Shown in pieces: positions 1 to 9,664 of a DNA stretch of 64,000 bases (positions are counted from its first letter, which is position 1; every line of letters begins with the position of its first letter). This DNA is from Nitrospira sp. SG-bin2 (lineage in GTDB: Bacteria > Nitrospirota > Nitrospiria > Nitrospirales > Nitrospiraceae), in assembly GCA_002083405.1 (NCBI GenBank), contig LVWT01000002.1, positions 1-64,000 on the forward strand, read 5' to 3'. A program made the position numbers and the translations under genes. The notes beneath the pieces are model-generated. The model worked only from the letters and a program-made list of their open reading frames with translations, ran no database searches and was not told the origin of the DNA.

Positions 1-99
1 TTATCACACTGTCCGAATTTCCGGAGCCCCCTCTACTAGCCCCAAAAACTAGTCGTTCAAAGAAGAAGATTATCGCGATTATTAAAGAGGGCGAAGGAA

Positions 100-3009
100 A
101 TGCCCAGCCGTGAAATTGTAATAAAAGCTCTTGAGGCTATAGAGCGACCAGTGGACTTTGAGTTCTTCTTTGGCGAATTGAAATCGCCAGATTGGTTGGG
201 ACCTCTTGCCGCAGAAGGCGTGTTTAATAAGCCATATCCTCCTGTTGAGGAGAAAGAATGGATCAGTTTCCCAATATGGCCTCCTTCGAGGTATTTGGCA
301 CGAATGGCTCCACAAGCACCAGATCTGGTTGCGCAGCTAGCATTGAGAATTCCCGAGATTGGAAATGTCAGAATCCACGAAGACCTTACTGATGCTGCCC
401 TTGCGATGCCAGCGGAGATCGCTCAAGTAATCGTTCCAAAAGCGATACAGTGGGCTAAGTCAAAGTATCAGCTCCGCTTGGCGGATAAACTAGGGAAACT
501 GGTTAGCCATCTTGCACAAGGAGGGCAGGTTGAGAAGGCGTTAGAACTGGCGAGGGCACTATTAGAGCTCCATCAAGACCAGAAGGAGCCGATGGAAGGC
601 TTTGAAGGTGAGAAATATCAATTGCCGCCTGAGCCGAAATCAGTCCTTTCTGATTGGAATTATGAACAGATCTTAATAAAGAATGTTCCTGACCTAGTTC
701 GAGCAGCGGGGTTGAAAGCGCTGGATCTGCTTTGCGATCTTCTAGAAGAGGCCATTAGTCTCTCAGGAAGGACCGAGGATGGAGAGGCGGAAGACTATTC
801 CTATATTTGGCGAAGTGCCATAGAGAGTCATGACCAGAATGAAGGGCGAGACCTAAAAGGAAGTTTAGTTTCGGCCGTACGGGACGCGAGCGCAACCATT
901 GCTACTTCTAATCCGGTGCTCCTACAAGAAGTCGTGCGCTGCTTGCGATACAACCATCGAAAAGCGATCCCTCGTAAATGGAAAGTGTTCGACAGAATTG
1001 TGCTCTATGTCATCCGCAAGCATCCCGACACGGCGAGAGATCTAATTCGAGATGAACTTGTCAATCCTGAAAACTTTGATGATACAGGTCTCTCGCACGA
1101 GTATCGCCTTCTCCTAAAAGAGATGTTTGGGGTGCTTGGTGTGTTGGAGCAGCAGGTCATTCTAGGATGGATTAAGGCTGGACCTCATGACGTGGATAGA
1201 TGGGCACGGAATGTCACAGAGGCAACTAGCGAGGCTCCGAGCGTAGAAGAAACGGAAAAGTATAAGAGGGCCTGGCAACTTAAGAAGTTGGCCGTCTTTA
1301 GTGAGTCGCTTTCTGAACCGTGGGCGGGTCTATACCGCGCTCTAGTGGAAGAATTTGGTCCACCTCAACATCCAGAATTCTCCTTCTACTCGACCGGAGG
1401 AATGACAGGACCCATAAGTCCCAAGGAGGCAACTGACCTGTCGCTGATGCGAGAGGATGAACTTCGCCAATTTCTAACGGATTGGAAGCCAGGAGAAGAA
1501 GCGCTCGGCATTGTGCCGTCCCGAGAAGGTTTGGGGCGCGAGATAAGTCAAATGGTAGCAAATGATCCCACGAAGTATGTGCAATTTGCGCCCTCGTTCC
1601 AAGGGCTTGACCCTACCTACGTCCGATCATTCTTGCAAGGATTTCGAGATACGATTGGCAAAAAGAAACTGTTTGCCTGGGCGCCGGTAATCGACTTGGC
1701 ATATTGGGTAGTCACCCAGCCGAGAGAGATTCCCCACCGCAAAGTTCACAAGTGGGCGGCAGATCCGGATTGGAGCTGGGCACGTAAAACAGTGGCCAGC
1801 TTGCTCTCATCCGGATTCTTTGAAGGTGATGGTTCCATCCCATGGCATCTGCGAGAGCGAGCGTGGGCGACTCTCCTTCCTATTACCAAAGACCCACATC
1901 CTGAACCTGATGATGAAGTCGAAAGAAAAGGGCTCAGTGGCGACCCGTCACATCTTGCTATCAACAGTGTTCGAGGGGAAGCCATCGAATCCGTAGTTCG
2001 CTATGCCTGCTGGGTCAAGCGGAGCCTTGGCAAGGAAGGTAAGAAGAGATTAGCCGGGCAGGGGCTAAGGTCAATGCCAGAAGTGCGCGATGTGCTGGAG
2101 GCACATTTAGAACCGACAAGAGATCCTTCTTTGGCAATTCGATCGATATACGGTCGTTGGTTCCCTACACTCTACTGGTTGGATGCCAAGTGGGCGATAC
2201 GAAACGTTAAGAAAATCTTTCCCGGGTCGACAGGGTTGCTCAAGCACAGAGACGCTGCATGGGATACCTACATCATCTTTTCAGCGCCATACCTAAATAT
2301 GCTGGATGCCTTGCGGGCGCAATACTCAAAAGCTGTGGCAGAGCTTAGCAGGTCATCTACAATTGAGCATGGGGTGGGAGACCCCAAAGAGAGATTGGCT
2401 GAGCATCTAATGACGTTCTATTGGCACGGCAAACTGCCTTATCGAGAAGCATCGGGGATTCTCGGAAAATTCTTCTCAATTGCTACTGATAAGCTCCGTG
2501 GGCACGCGCTTAAGTTCTTAGGGCGAAGTATTCATTCTGCAGAAAAGGTACCTCCTGCTGTTATTGGACGACTCCGTAGGCTCTGGGAATGGAGCGCCGA
2601 AAAGGCTAAGGGTCATCCGGCTCAAAACGTTAGGACCTTGGCTGCATATGGATGGTGGTTTGCTTCTGGGAAATTTCCGCAGAAGTGGTCTATGGATCAG
2701 TTGGCTACCGTTCTTCGAATGGCTAAGACGATAGAGGTAGACTTTCTTGTTCTTGAACGCCTCCTTGTTATTGCTCATAGTATGCCGCTAGAGACTATCC
2801 GTTGTGTGCATCTACTGTGCGAAGGAGCGGAAAGACAGTGGGAAATTTCAAGTCGGCTGGATGAAATTAAGCAGATTCTATCAGCTGCGATTAAAGCGAA
2901 GCGCGGTGTAGCGAAAGAAGAAGCCATTGAGCTAGCCGAACTTCTTACTGCAAAAGGGTATCGCTACTTTGATGATCTTCTTGAGGAAACTTCTGAGTTT
3001 CCCGATTAG
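100..3009 (+). CDS. Large helical protein of unknown function (969 aa)
   Basis: I do not recognise the family. The protein is soluble, with no signal peptide or membrane segment, and reads as mostly alpha-helical with many Trp, Leu and Glu residues, as in solenoid or scaffold proteins. The start is supported by GAAGGA just before the ATG. Codon use is visibly more AT-rich than in the genes after 3.5 kb, which suggests horizontal transfer. It is followed by a gene fragment and by a nuclease/toxin-antitoxin islet at 8.7-12.3 kb. Large helical proteins of this look are common in defence loci, but that is only a suspicion; any partner gene would lie left of the window. No catalytic motif stands out. 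Confidence 0.75.
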   Translation: MPSREIVIKALEAIERPVDFEFFFGELKSPDWLGPLAAEGVFNKPYPPVEEKEWISFPIWPPSRYLARMAPQAPDLVAQLALRIPEIGNVRIHEDLTDAALAMPAEIAQVIVPKAIQWAKSKYQLRLADKLGKLVSHLAQGGQVEKALELARALLELHQDQKEPMEGFEGEKYQLPPEPKSVLSDWNYEQILIKNVPDLVRAAGLKALDLLCDLLEEAISLSGRTEDGEAEDYSYIWRSAIESHDQNEGRDLKGSLVSAVRDASATIATSNPVLLQEVVRCLRYNHRKAIPRKWKVFDRIVLYVIRKHPDTARDLIRDELVNPENFDDTGLSHEYRLLLKEMFGVLGVLEQQVILGWIKAGPHDVDRWARNVTEATSEAPSVEETEKYKRAWQLKKLAVFSESLSEPWAGLYRALVEEFGPPQHPEFSFYSTGGMTGPISPKEATDLSLMREDELRQFLTDWKPGEEALGIVPSREGLGREISQMVANDPTKYVQFAPSFQGLDPTYVRSFLQGFRDTIGKKKLFAWAPVIDLAYWVVTQPREIPHRKVHKWAADPDWSWARKTVASLLSSGFFEGDGSIPWHLRERAWATLLPITKDPHPEPDDEVERKGLSGDPSHLAINSVRGEAIESVVRYACWVKRSLGKEGKKRLAGQGLRSMPEVRDVLEAHLEPTRDPSLAIRSIYGRWFPTLYWLDAKWAIRNVKKIFPGSTGLLKHRDAAWDTYIIFSAPYLNMLDALRAQYSKAVAELSRSSTIEHGVGDPKERLAEHLMTFYWHGKLPYREASGILGKFFSIATDKLRGHALKFLGRSIHSAEKVPPAVIGRLRRLWEWSAEKAKGHPAQNVRTLAAYGWWFASGKFPQKWSMDQLATVLRMAKTIEVDFLVLERLLVIAHSMPLETIRCVHLLCEGAERQWEISSRLDEIKQILSAAIKAKRGVAKEEAIELAELLTAKGYRYFDDLLEETSEFPD

Positions 3010-3076
3010 TACATGTGCATGATCATGCCGTCTGGCATGACTATGACTTATTACTCGGGCAATCCGAGCGTTCTTC

Positions 3077-3165
3077 TCACGTCTTGAATCCGATCCGACG
3101 GGATTTCGGAGTCGGCTGGTCCATGAGCTGGCGGATGGCATCGAAGAGCGCCCGAATCTGTCCTC
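3077..3165 (-). pseudogene. C-terminal tail of an ORF6N/KilA-N-like protein (remnant)
   Basis: Read on the minus strand, the bases just after the lipoprotein stop encode about 29 residues containing IRALFDAIRQLM and ending in RRIGFKT before a stop. That ending resembles the C-terminus of ORF6N-domain (phage-type) DNA-binding proteins, from memory of the family. No N-terminal part of such a protein is present, so I read it as a decayed fragment. The lipoprotein frame stops where the fragment begins, so the lipoprotein's last codons may have been set by the rearrangement. Confidence 0.4.
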
Positions 3166-3420
3166 CTACGGCGTCGCCTCCTTGACCATAGCGGCTGCCT
3201 GCCCAGCCGACTTCTTCAACACCCCTTCCGTTTGACGGGCCTTGTCCATCGGAACCGTCACCGCATCGACAGCCGCCTGCCCCACGGCCTCCGTCACGGC
3301 ATTGTCCGATGCAGCCGGAACCTTTGCCTGCTCCGCCGGATTCTCCTGCTTGCAACCGACCAGTCCCACCATCAATATCAATCCAACCACCACCCAAAAG
3401 TTACAGCCTGGCTCTTTCAT
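3166..3420 (-). CDS. Small lipoprotein (84 aa)
   Basis: The start is chosen at the ATG preceded by GGGAGG on the minus strand. The protein begins with MKEPGCNFW, then a hydrophobic stretch and a lipobox LVGC, so Cys23 is the probable acylation site after signal peptidase II cleavage. The mature part is short, rich in Ala, Val and Lys, and predicted helical, with no known domain. It is probably anchored in the outer or inner membrane facing the periplasm. Its function is unknown. Confidence 0.7.
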   Translation of the reverse strand: MKEPGCNFWVVVGLILMVGLVGCKQENPAEQAKVPAASDNAVTEAVGQAAVDAVTVPMDKARQTEGVLKKSAGQAAAMVKEATP

Positions 3421-3587
3421 CGAATTCCCTCCCAGATATCTCCAATTCACTGTTGGTCATTCGGTAGGCCCCACAGATCACACACAATCGTACTCGGACG
3501 ATTATTCATGAACAAGAAATTGCGATAATCGCCTCTTTGCTCGCCGCATGTGTCTCCGTTATAATCTGCCTCTACTCACGGAGACCC

Positions 3588-4424
3588 ATGGCTACTGCCA
3601 ATACTGAATATAAGGACCAACTCCGCCAACTGGCTGAACTCATGCTGGCCGTGTCGGGGGAGTCCGTCACCCTCATGAAGAAGAATGCGCCTGAGCAGGC
3701 GCTCGCGCTCAAGCGGCAGGACGAGTGGGGTCTCTATCTCGAGTTTCTCAAGATTCTGTTCAATGTGGCCGACCGCCTGGCCGCGCTGCATATCCCGCTC
3801 AAGGACCAGATGGCCTTCATGAATGGGCTCGAAGATGCGGTGACCAGGCAGTTGACGCACGCGCTGGAACCGGCATTCGGACACAACGTGGATCAGATGG
3901 AAATCGTCCTGACGGTGGGTACTGCCGTCGCCGAAAGCCGGGAGACCTACGAGCCGTACAAATTCTTGATCACGGAAGAGTCCAAGGCGAAGAGCGAGAT
4001 GTTCCGTGACTTCGGCGAGAAAATCGCCCAGGCCCTCGGCGCGCCCGGCAATAGCCGGCTCAGTTCGGCGGCGGCATTGTGTGCCGGCGCCATCGTGCCG
4101 GCGATCAGCGCTGTGCTCCAAGGACAGACCGCGCCCGCTACTGACGCTGCGCACAAGGCTTCCGCATCGATGGCCGACTCGCTGGACACGAAAAACCAGA
4201 CCGGGCAGGAGATCAAGTTGATCAGCCTGATGTCGAGCGTGTCCGGAGAAGAAGTCGAAACGCGCTGGGGCCTCCACCCCCGATTCCGCGAAGATCTGAC
4301 TCCGGCCGAACTCCAGCAACTCACCAAGCTGCTGAACCGAGTTGCAAAAATCGTTGGCGAACGGTATGCCGCCGTGGCATTCTCCGATGAGTGGGCCTCG
4401 TGGCATAAGGCGGGACACGCCTGA
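3588..4424 (+). CDS. Conserved hypothetical protein (278 aa)
   Basis: Starts at the ATG after GGAG (MATANTEYKDQL); an upstream in-frame Met at 3537 lacks a ribosome site and would add an unlikely hydrophobic leader. The protein is cytosolic and almost entirely helical, with an Ala-rich middle (around residues 150-200). It shows no catalytic motif that I recognise. The gene lies 76 bp before the glucan phosphorylase in the same direction, so the two may be co-transcribed, but a shared role cannot be read from sequence. Confidence 0.75.
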   Translation: MATANTEYKDQLRQLAELMLAVSGESVTLMKKNAPEQALALKRQDEWGLYLEFLKILFNVADRLAALHIPLKDQMAFMNGLEDAVTRQLTHALEPAFGHNVDQMEIVLTVGTAVAESRETYEPYKFLITEESKAKSEMFRDFGEKIAQALGAPGNSRLSSAAALCAGAIVPAISAVLQGQTAPATDAAHKASASMADSLDTKNQTGQEIKLISLMSSVSGEEVETRWGLHPRFREDLTPAELQQLTKLLNRVAKIVGERYAAVAFSDEWASWHKAGHA

Positions 4425-4500
4425 CCCGGACCAGACAAACCGTGTCCTCGACCCCCTATCACCCCACGCGCATGACATCTCATTTATCGAAGGAGCCCCT

Positions 4501-6660
4501 GTGGATATTTCTACTTCCGTGAATAGTTCCCTTGCCCATCTCCCTCCGAGTCTGGGACGCCTGTCTGAGGTGGCTCATAACCTCTGGTGGAGTTGGACAT
4601 TGGAAGCACGCGAATTGTTCGAAACTATCGACCCCACGCTCTGGTTTCTCACACACCATAATCCTGTCAAACTCTTGGCTGATGTGAGGCCGGACCGGCT
4701 GGCCCGGCTGGGGGAAGATCCGTCATTTCTTCGTCACTACTCGGCGGTGCTCCGCCTCTTCGACGAGTATTGCGCGAACAAAAAAAGTTGGTTCGGCGCC
4801 CACCACACGGATTTGACGAAGACGACCATCGCCTACTTCTCCGCGGAATTCGGTCTGCATACGTCCGTACCGATTTATAGCGGCGGCCTCGGCATCCTGG
4901 CGGGCGACCACTGCAAAGAAGCCAGCGATCTCGGCGTGCCGCTGGCCGGCATTGGATTCATGTATCCGCAAGGTTATTTCCGCCAGCGCCTCACTCAGGA
5001 AGGATGGCAGGAAGCGGCCTATGCGCCGTTCACCCGGGAAGAGTCTCCCATTCAAGCGGCACAGACTCCGTCCGGAGAAGCCTGCCGGTTTACCGTCGAG
5101 ATGGGGGGCCGCCACGTCACCGCCGCCGTCTGGCGAGTCGTCGTGGGCCGTGTGCCGCTCTTCCTGATCGATACGGATGTGCCTGAGAACAGCCCGGAGA
5201 ATCGCGCCCTGTCCGCCCGGCTCTACGGCGGCGATCAGGAAATGCGGCTCTGCCAGGAAATTTTGTTGGGCATCGGCGGCGTACGGCTCTTGCGCGCATT
5301 GGGCATCGCCCCCTCCGTCTGGCATGCGAACGAAGGCCATTCCGCCTTTCTCACCTTGGAACGTCTCCGTGAGTTCATGCAGAAGGGGGCAACACATGCT
5401 GAAGCCAGTGAACTTGTGCGCCAAAGCACTGTGTTTACAACCCATACGCCGGTGCCGGCCGGCCACGACGTATTCCCTCACCATCTAATGGACCGATACT
5501 TTGCGGGGTATTGGGAGCAACTGGGCCTCTCACGGGAAACATTCATGGGTTTGGGCGAAACACCCGAATCGCGCGGCCAGGGTTTCAATATGACCGCACT
5601 GGCGATGCGCCTGTCCGCCCACGTGAACGGCGTGAGTCGCGAACATGGCCGCGTCACCCGCGAGATGTGGCGGCATTTCTGGCCTGGATTACCCACCGAG
5701 CAAGTCCCCATCCGCAGCGTCACGAACGGGATTCACGCGCCGACCTGGATCTCTCCCGAACTCCATCGCCTGTACGGCAAATCCCTGAGCCCCACATGGG
5801 CCTCCAGCTGCGACGATCCGGCCATGTGGCAACGGGTGACGGATATCCCCGACGTCGAATTGTGGGCCGTCCGTCAGGCCATGAAACGGAAACTCATGAG
5901 TTTTATCCGCGAACGGGCCAGAACCGGCTGGATGCAAGGCCATCTCCAGCCCTCACAAGTGCTGGCTCGCGGCACGCTCCTCGATCCTGAAGCACTGACG
6001 ATCGGTTTTGCCCGGCGGTTTGCCACGTACAAACGGGCGACGCTCCTTTTCCAGGATCTCGAACGTTTGAAATTGCTTCTCCAAAACAGATGGAGACCCG
6101 TCCAATTGATCTTCGCAGGCAAAGCCCATCCGGCCGATGAACCGGGACGGTACTTCATTCACGAAGTGCTCAGCTTTTGCCATGATCATAAGTTGGGCGG
6201 TCATGTCGCGTTCCTCGAAGACTACGACATGCATATGGCGAAGTTTCTCGTGCAAGGTGTCGACATCTGGCTCAACACTCCGCGGTTCCCCTTGGAAGCC
6301 AGCGGGACCAGCGGCATGAAGGCCGCGCTGAACGGGGTACTGAACCTGAGCATCCTGGATGGGTGGTGGGCTGAAGGATACAACGGCGCCAATGGATGGG
6401 GCATCCAACCGTTGGCCGACCAGGCAGACACCAAAACACAGGATCAGCATGACGCCGAACAGCTCTATCGCATCTTGGAACAGGAAGCCGTGCCGCTCTT
6501 TTACCAACGCGACCGAGACGGCATCCCTCGCGGCTGGCTGCATATGGTCAAAGAATGCATCCGCACCATCGCTCCACAGTTTTGCACCACCCGCATGGTA
6601 AAAGACTATGTGGGGATGCTCTACGAGCCCGCCACGCTGCGCGCCCCATCAACATGGTGA
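4501..6660 (+). CDS. glgP: Alpha-glucan phosphorylase (719 aa)
   Basis: Releases glucose 1-phosphate from glycogen or maltodextrin by phosphorolysis, using pyridoxal phosphate. It belongs to the short bacterial type with an N-terminal DUF3417-like region (HNLWWSW near the start), not the E. coli GlgP/MalP type. Recognisable segments are YFSAEFGLH, YSGGLGILAGDH, WHANEGHSAF and, near the C-terminus, EASGTSGMKAALNG, where Lys607 should bind PLP. The GTG start at 4501 has AAGGAG five bases upstream; an in-frame upstream ATG lies inside the preceding gene and is rejected. The end overlaps the next gene's start. Confidence 0.92.
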   Translation: MDISTSVNSSLAHLPPSLGRLSEVAHNLWWSWTLEARELFETIDPTLWFLTHHNPVKLLADVRPDRLARLGEDPSFLRHYSAVLRLFDEYCANKKSWFGAHHTDLTKTTIAYFSAEFGLHTSVPIYSGGLGILAGDHCKEASDLGVPLAGIGFMYPQGYFRQRLTQEGWQEAAYAPFTREESPIQAAQTPSGEACRFTVEMGGRHVTAAVWRVVVGRVPLFLIDTDVPENSPENRALSARLYGGDQEMRLCQEILLGIGGVRLLRALGIAPSVWHANEGHSAFLTLERLREFMQKGATHAEASELVRQSTVFTTHTPVPAGHDVFPHHLMDRYFAGYWEQLGLSRETFMGLGETPESRGQGFNMTALAMRLSAHVNGVSREHGRVTREMWRHFWPGLPTEQVPIRSVTNGIHAPTWISPELHRLYGKSLSPTWASSCDDPAMWQRVTDIPDVELWAVRQAMKRKLMSFIRERARTGWMQGHLQPSQVLARGTLLDPEALTIGFARRFATYKRATLLFQDLERLKLLLQNRWRPVQLIFAGKAHPADEPGRYFIHEVLSFCHDHKLGGHVAFLEDYDMHMAKFLVQGVDIWLNTPRFPLEASGTSGMKAALNGVLNLSILDGWWAEGYNGANGWGIQPLADQADTKTQDQHDAEQLYRILEQEAVPLFYQRDRDGIPRGWLHMVKECIRTIAPQFCTTRMVKDYVGMLYEPATLRAPSTW

Positions 6661-8060
6661 TCACCCTCCGCGCAGCGCATCGGGGCACGGGGCGGACATC
6701 GATGCTGCATCCGGCCTGCGCCTGGGTGTTGGCCGCCGCCGTGACGCTCTGTGCCGCATTGATCGCACCAGCCCACGCCGCCGGGGCCTCGTCCTCCATA
6801 GAATCGACCGCCAACGATCTCTTCAAGGCCGGTGACTATGCAGCAGTCGCCGCACTCTATCAGACCATCCCTTCTGGCACGACGGTCTCGAACCAATTGT
6901 TACGGACCTGTCTGTTGAGTTACGTCCGGATCGGGCGCACCGATGAAGCGCTCGCAATTTATATGAGACTCGCTCCGGACGGGCGCACCCACGACCCCGC
7001 ACTACTCCGTCCTCTCGCACTCACGGTCATCACGAGCCACGTCAGAGACCGCAAAGAACATGTCCGCATTGCCGCCTACACCGCCCTGGCGGAACTGGGC
7101 CTGCCGGAAACGGCCGCCGTGCTGGAAGACGGGCTACTGGACTCGTCTGTCCTGGTGCGGGCGCGGGCCGCAGAAGCGATCGGGAAAGCCGGCCTGGCCA
7201 AGAAATCCGGCGCACTCCGGCGAGCATTGGGCGACCAGATGCCTACCGTCCGTATTGCCGCAATGACCGCCCTGGGAGAGGCCAATGCCGCTGATCTCAT
7301 TACCCGATTCTCAGACATCGCCCGCACTGACGAAGGCCCCGAATCGATCTTCGCCGCTGCAGCCCTCTATCGCATGGGACAATCTGACAAACTGGCCGAT
7401 ATCACCAACGCAGCCACGCTGCCGGATGAGGACATGCGCATGGCGGCGCTCGGTGTACTTGGCCGGCTGAAGCGCCCGACAAGCCTGGCGGCCCTCAGTC
7501 AGGCCGTGTATGATCCCCACCCATCCGTGCGTGCCTTCGCCGCCGGTGCGCTGGGAGAATTCGGCTCGCCCGGGGCAGTCGCACCGTTGACCCATGCCAT
7601 TGGAGACGACATCGCCATGGTTCGCAGTGTCGCGGCCGGAAGCCTGGGCAGGCTGGGCATCAAGGAGAATCGCCCGTTGCTGCAGGCCTTGACCCGGGAC
7701 CCCAGCTGGCAGGTCCGCGCGGCTGCCGCCGAGGGGTTGCTTCGTTTGGGAGAGGCCTCGGCCCTGCCGCTCGTTGCTGAACTTGTGAAACAGCCAGACC
7801 CCTCCGTTCGAGGCGCTGCCGCTCAGGCGCTGAGTGCCACCTCGAACACAGAGGCCGTGGCTCTGCTGGAACCCCTGCTCCGGGATATGCAACCGCTTCC
7901 ACGACTCATGGCCGCCAAAGCCTTGGGGAACAGTGCAGGACCTGTGATACCACTGCTCGTTAAAGCCTTAGGGGACACCGACGAAGCCGTTCGGATCACC
8001 GCAGCGGGAAGCGTGCTGCGGCAGCTGGATCGGAAACGTTCACCGCCCAAGCATCGCTAA
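6654..8060 (+). CDS. Exported HEAT-repeat protein (468 aa)
   Basis: A signal peptide (Arg-containing n-region, hydrophobic core, then PAHA|A) is followed by a short TPR-like segment (residues ~45-110) and about nine HEAT/PBS-lyase-type repeats of the form VRAAAAEALG. HEAT solenoids bind proteins, so a periplasmic or envelope scaffold is likely. The chosen ATG overlaps the stop of the phosphorylase gene, suggesting translational coupling. An internal ATG at 6702 also yields a signal peptide but leaves few positive charges before the core. Similar HEAT proteins without signal peptides occur at 12.5 and 58.8 kb. Confidence 0.85.
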   Translation: MVITLRAAHRGTGRTSMLHPACAWVLAAAVTLCAALIAPAHAAGASSSIESTANDLFKAGDYAAVAALYQTIPSGTTVSNQLLRTCLLSYVRIGRTDEALAIYMRLAPDGRTHDPALLRPLALTVITSHVRDRKEHVRIAAYTALAELGLPETAAVLEDGLLDSSVLVRARAAEAIGKAGLAKKSGALRRALGDQMPTVRIAAMTALGEANAADLITRFSDIARTDEGPESIFAAAALYRMGQSDKLADITNAATLPDEDMRMAALGVLGRLKRPTSLAALSQAVYDPHPSVRAFAAGALGEFGSPGAVAPLTHAIGDDIAMVRSVAAGSLGRLGIKENRPLLQALTRDPSWQVRAAAAEGLLRLGEASALPLVAELVKQPDPSVRGAAAQALSATSNTEAVALLEPLLRDMQPLPRLMAAKALGNSAGPVIPLLVKALGDTDEAVRITAAGSVLRQLDRKRSPPKHR

Positions 8061-8074
8061 CCGGCAAGGAGATC

Positions 8075-8572
8075 ATGCTCAAATTCATCGCCGTGCTGCT
8101 CCTGGTCGCCGGCGCCTTCGCGGCTGGGTATTACGCAGGGCAACAGCCTGTCGGCACATTGCAGGCAAGCGTATCGGACCTGACTCACCGCTTGGCAATT
8201 TCCGAGGAAACGATCAGCGATGCCCGCCAATCGTTGAAGAATCTTTCTCAGAATGCCTTGGCGACGACGGCAGAAATCGAACGCGATCTCCGCCGCCGCA
8301 AAGCGCTCATGGAAGCCAAGTCGCGGGTGGTGCAAGCAAAGGCCTACGTGCTCGATCGAAACTACAGCGATGGCGCAAAAGAACTCACCGAGGCGGCCTC
8401 GACCTTGGAGGCTGCGGCAAAAGGAACTAAATCGGACGCCTCAACCCAGGCCATGCTGGATGTCGCCCGCGCACTGCGGGACACGCGGATCGAAGTCGCA
8501 ATGGGAAAGTTGGTGCCGTTAAAGAAGTTCGATGACTTGCAGCGCCGAATCGATCAGTCGCTCGACAAATAA
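8075..8572 (+). CDS. Membrane-anchored coiled-coil protein (165 aa)
   Basis: AAGGAG precedes the start, 14 bases after the HEAT gene, so the two form an operon. Residues 3-22 make a single transmembrane helix or uncleaved signal anchor containing small residues (AGAFAAGYYAG). The rest is charged and helical, with heptad-like stretches (~30-80) typical of coiled coils. No enzymatic motif is seen. A role as envelope partner of the preceding HEAT protein is an inference from position alone. Confidence 0.75.
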   Translation: MLKFIAVLLLVAGAFAAGYYAGQQPVGTLQASVSDLTHRLAISEETISDARQSLKNLSQNALATTAEIERDLRRRKALMEAKSRVVQAKAYVLDRNYSDGAKELTEAASTLEAAAKGTKSDASTQAMLDVARALRDTRIEVAMGKLVPLKKFDDLQRRIDQSLDK

Positions 8573-8671
8573 CTTGGGGGAACGCGCACACACCTTGTCC
8601 GAAGAACAAAACCTCCAAATTCATGTGTGCTTGCTTCAGCACGCTCTCGCCACGATTTCACTTTTCCCCCA

Positions 8672-8941
8672 CTATGCGACGTTCCGCCGCTTGCCCGTAC
8701 TCAGACGTTGGCGAGGACTTCTCGTTTTTGCCAATGTAGCCATCTTGAGCAATACGCGAAGTCCATCGTTCACAGCATCCGCTGTTCCGAAGTGCCGCCA
8801 GAGTTCGGGGGCGATGACGACAGCATGGGCACCTTTCGGAAAGCGAGACGCGTGCCGTCCTCTAGTTGCCTTGTCCCAGTCATACCGTTCCAAGGCATCT
8901 TCAGGAGGAATTGGTCTACGATGCGTCGAGCCCTTCTTCAT
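8672..8941 (-). CDS. brnA: BrnA-type antitoxin (89 aa)
   Basis: Antitoxin partner of the upstream BrnT-like toxin. The start ATG has AAAGGAG at good spacing and lies inside the last codons of the toxin gene (26 bp overlap), the usual BrnT-BrnA arrangement. The core YDWDKATRG, then HAVVIAPELW and a DAVNDGLRVLL helix, match the BrnA/DUF4415 pattern, in which the C-terminal ribbon-helix-helix binds DNA and the complex autoregulates. A second, diverged pair lies at 62.2-62.7 kb. Confidence 0.75.
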   Translation of the reverse strand: MKKGSTHRRPIPPEDALERYDWDKATRGRHASRFPKGAHAVVIAPELWRHFGTADAVNDGLRVLLKMATLAKTRSPRQRLSTGKRRNVA

Positions 8942-9287
8942 ATTTTCTCCTTTGGATCGGCGAGGATTTTCTGGCACTGATCAGCCGAATGCTGTTCAAC
9001 CGCTCCTCATACACAACGAAGAGAACCCGGCCTCTGGCTGAATTTCCGATCAGCACGTACCGTCCAGGCAGGTATCGGTCCGGCGCATCAATGGCCAACG
9101 GGTCTGCGAATGCCGTGAGAGCTTCTTCAAAAGTAACGCCATGCTTAATGAGATTGACACGCGCTTTGGCCTCGTCCCATTCAAAATCTCCAGCGCGTCG
9201 GGTTGTCACGACCCCGGATCTTACCACAGCCGTTGGTTTCATTCCGAGAGCACGGGGACCAGAAAAGGCCTCTTTTTCTTGCATCAT
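8916..9287 (-). CDS. brnT: BrnT-type ribonuclease toxin (up to 123 aa)
   Basis: The family core is clear: FEWDEAKARVNLIKHG, then VTFEEALTAFADP and near the end RLISARKSS.QRRKYEE, as in BrnT toxins (RelE-fold ribonucleases). The N-terminus is longer than usual; typical members start a few residues before FEWD. GGGAG stands just before two tandem ATGs at 9287/9284, which supports the long form; ATG 9242 is an alternative without a ribosome site. It is co-translated with the antitoxin at 8672-8941. Confidence 0.75.
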   Translation of the reverse strand: MMQEKEAFSGPRALGMKPTAVVRSGVVTTRRAGDFEWDEAKARVNLIKHGVTFEEALTAFADPLAIDAPDRYLPGRYVLIGNSARGRVLFVVYEERLNSIRLISARKSSPIQRRKYEEGLDAS

Positions 9288-9664
9288 GACTCCCGTCGAG
9301 ACTCCACCCGACTGGTTCTCGTGAGTCGATCATCCGCTTGTTGGTCATGAGTCCACCACCCTGCGCACCTGAGTGAATCGCCAACAACCATTCGGGACTG
9401 CGGACGGGCAAGCACAGCCCCCGAAACCCTGGATCTCGTGTCCACCCTCCACCCGCACGGGCAACCCCGCAACTCTCCAGAAAAGTAGTTATCCCTATTT
9501 TCCCATCCGCACGTCCGTTCGAAAAGTTGCCGGCCCCATTGTCAGGATTCTTTTCAGTCCCCTACCCACCCTTTGACCTGTCCAGCGAAGCCAGCCATCA
9601 GGCAGATTCACAACCGGGGAATGGCACCGGCTGGGAGAGCGTTCTGAGGCAGGGAAGGGGCTCA
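9288..9664. other. Intergenic gap, no gene seen
   Basis: This gap between the toxin start and the stop of the GmrSD-like gene (both minus strand) should hold the promoter of the toxin-antitoxin pair. I find no convincing coding frame, terminator with a T-run, or repeat. The short plus-strand frame at 9373-9576 has no ribosome site and no recognisable content. Confidence 0.5.

Noticed and set aside
3576..4478. 300-codon minus-strand frame
   Set aside because: Complement of the hypothetical gene at 3588-4424; composition is rich in Arg, His and Gly as expected for antisense frames, with no ribosome site.
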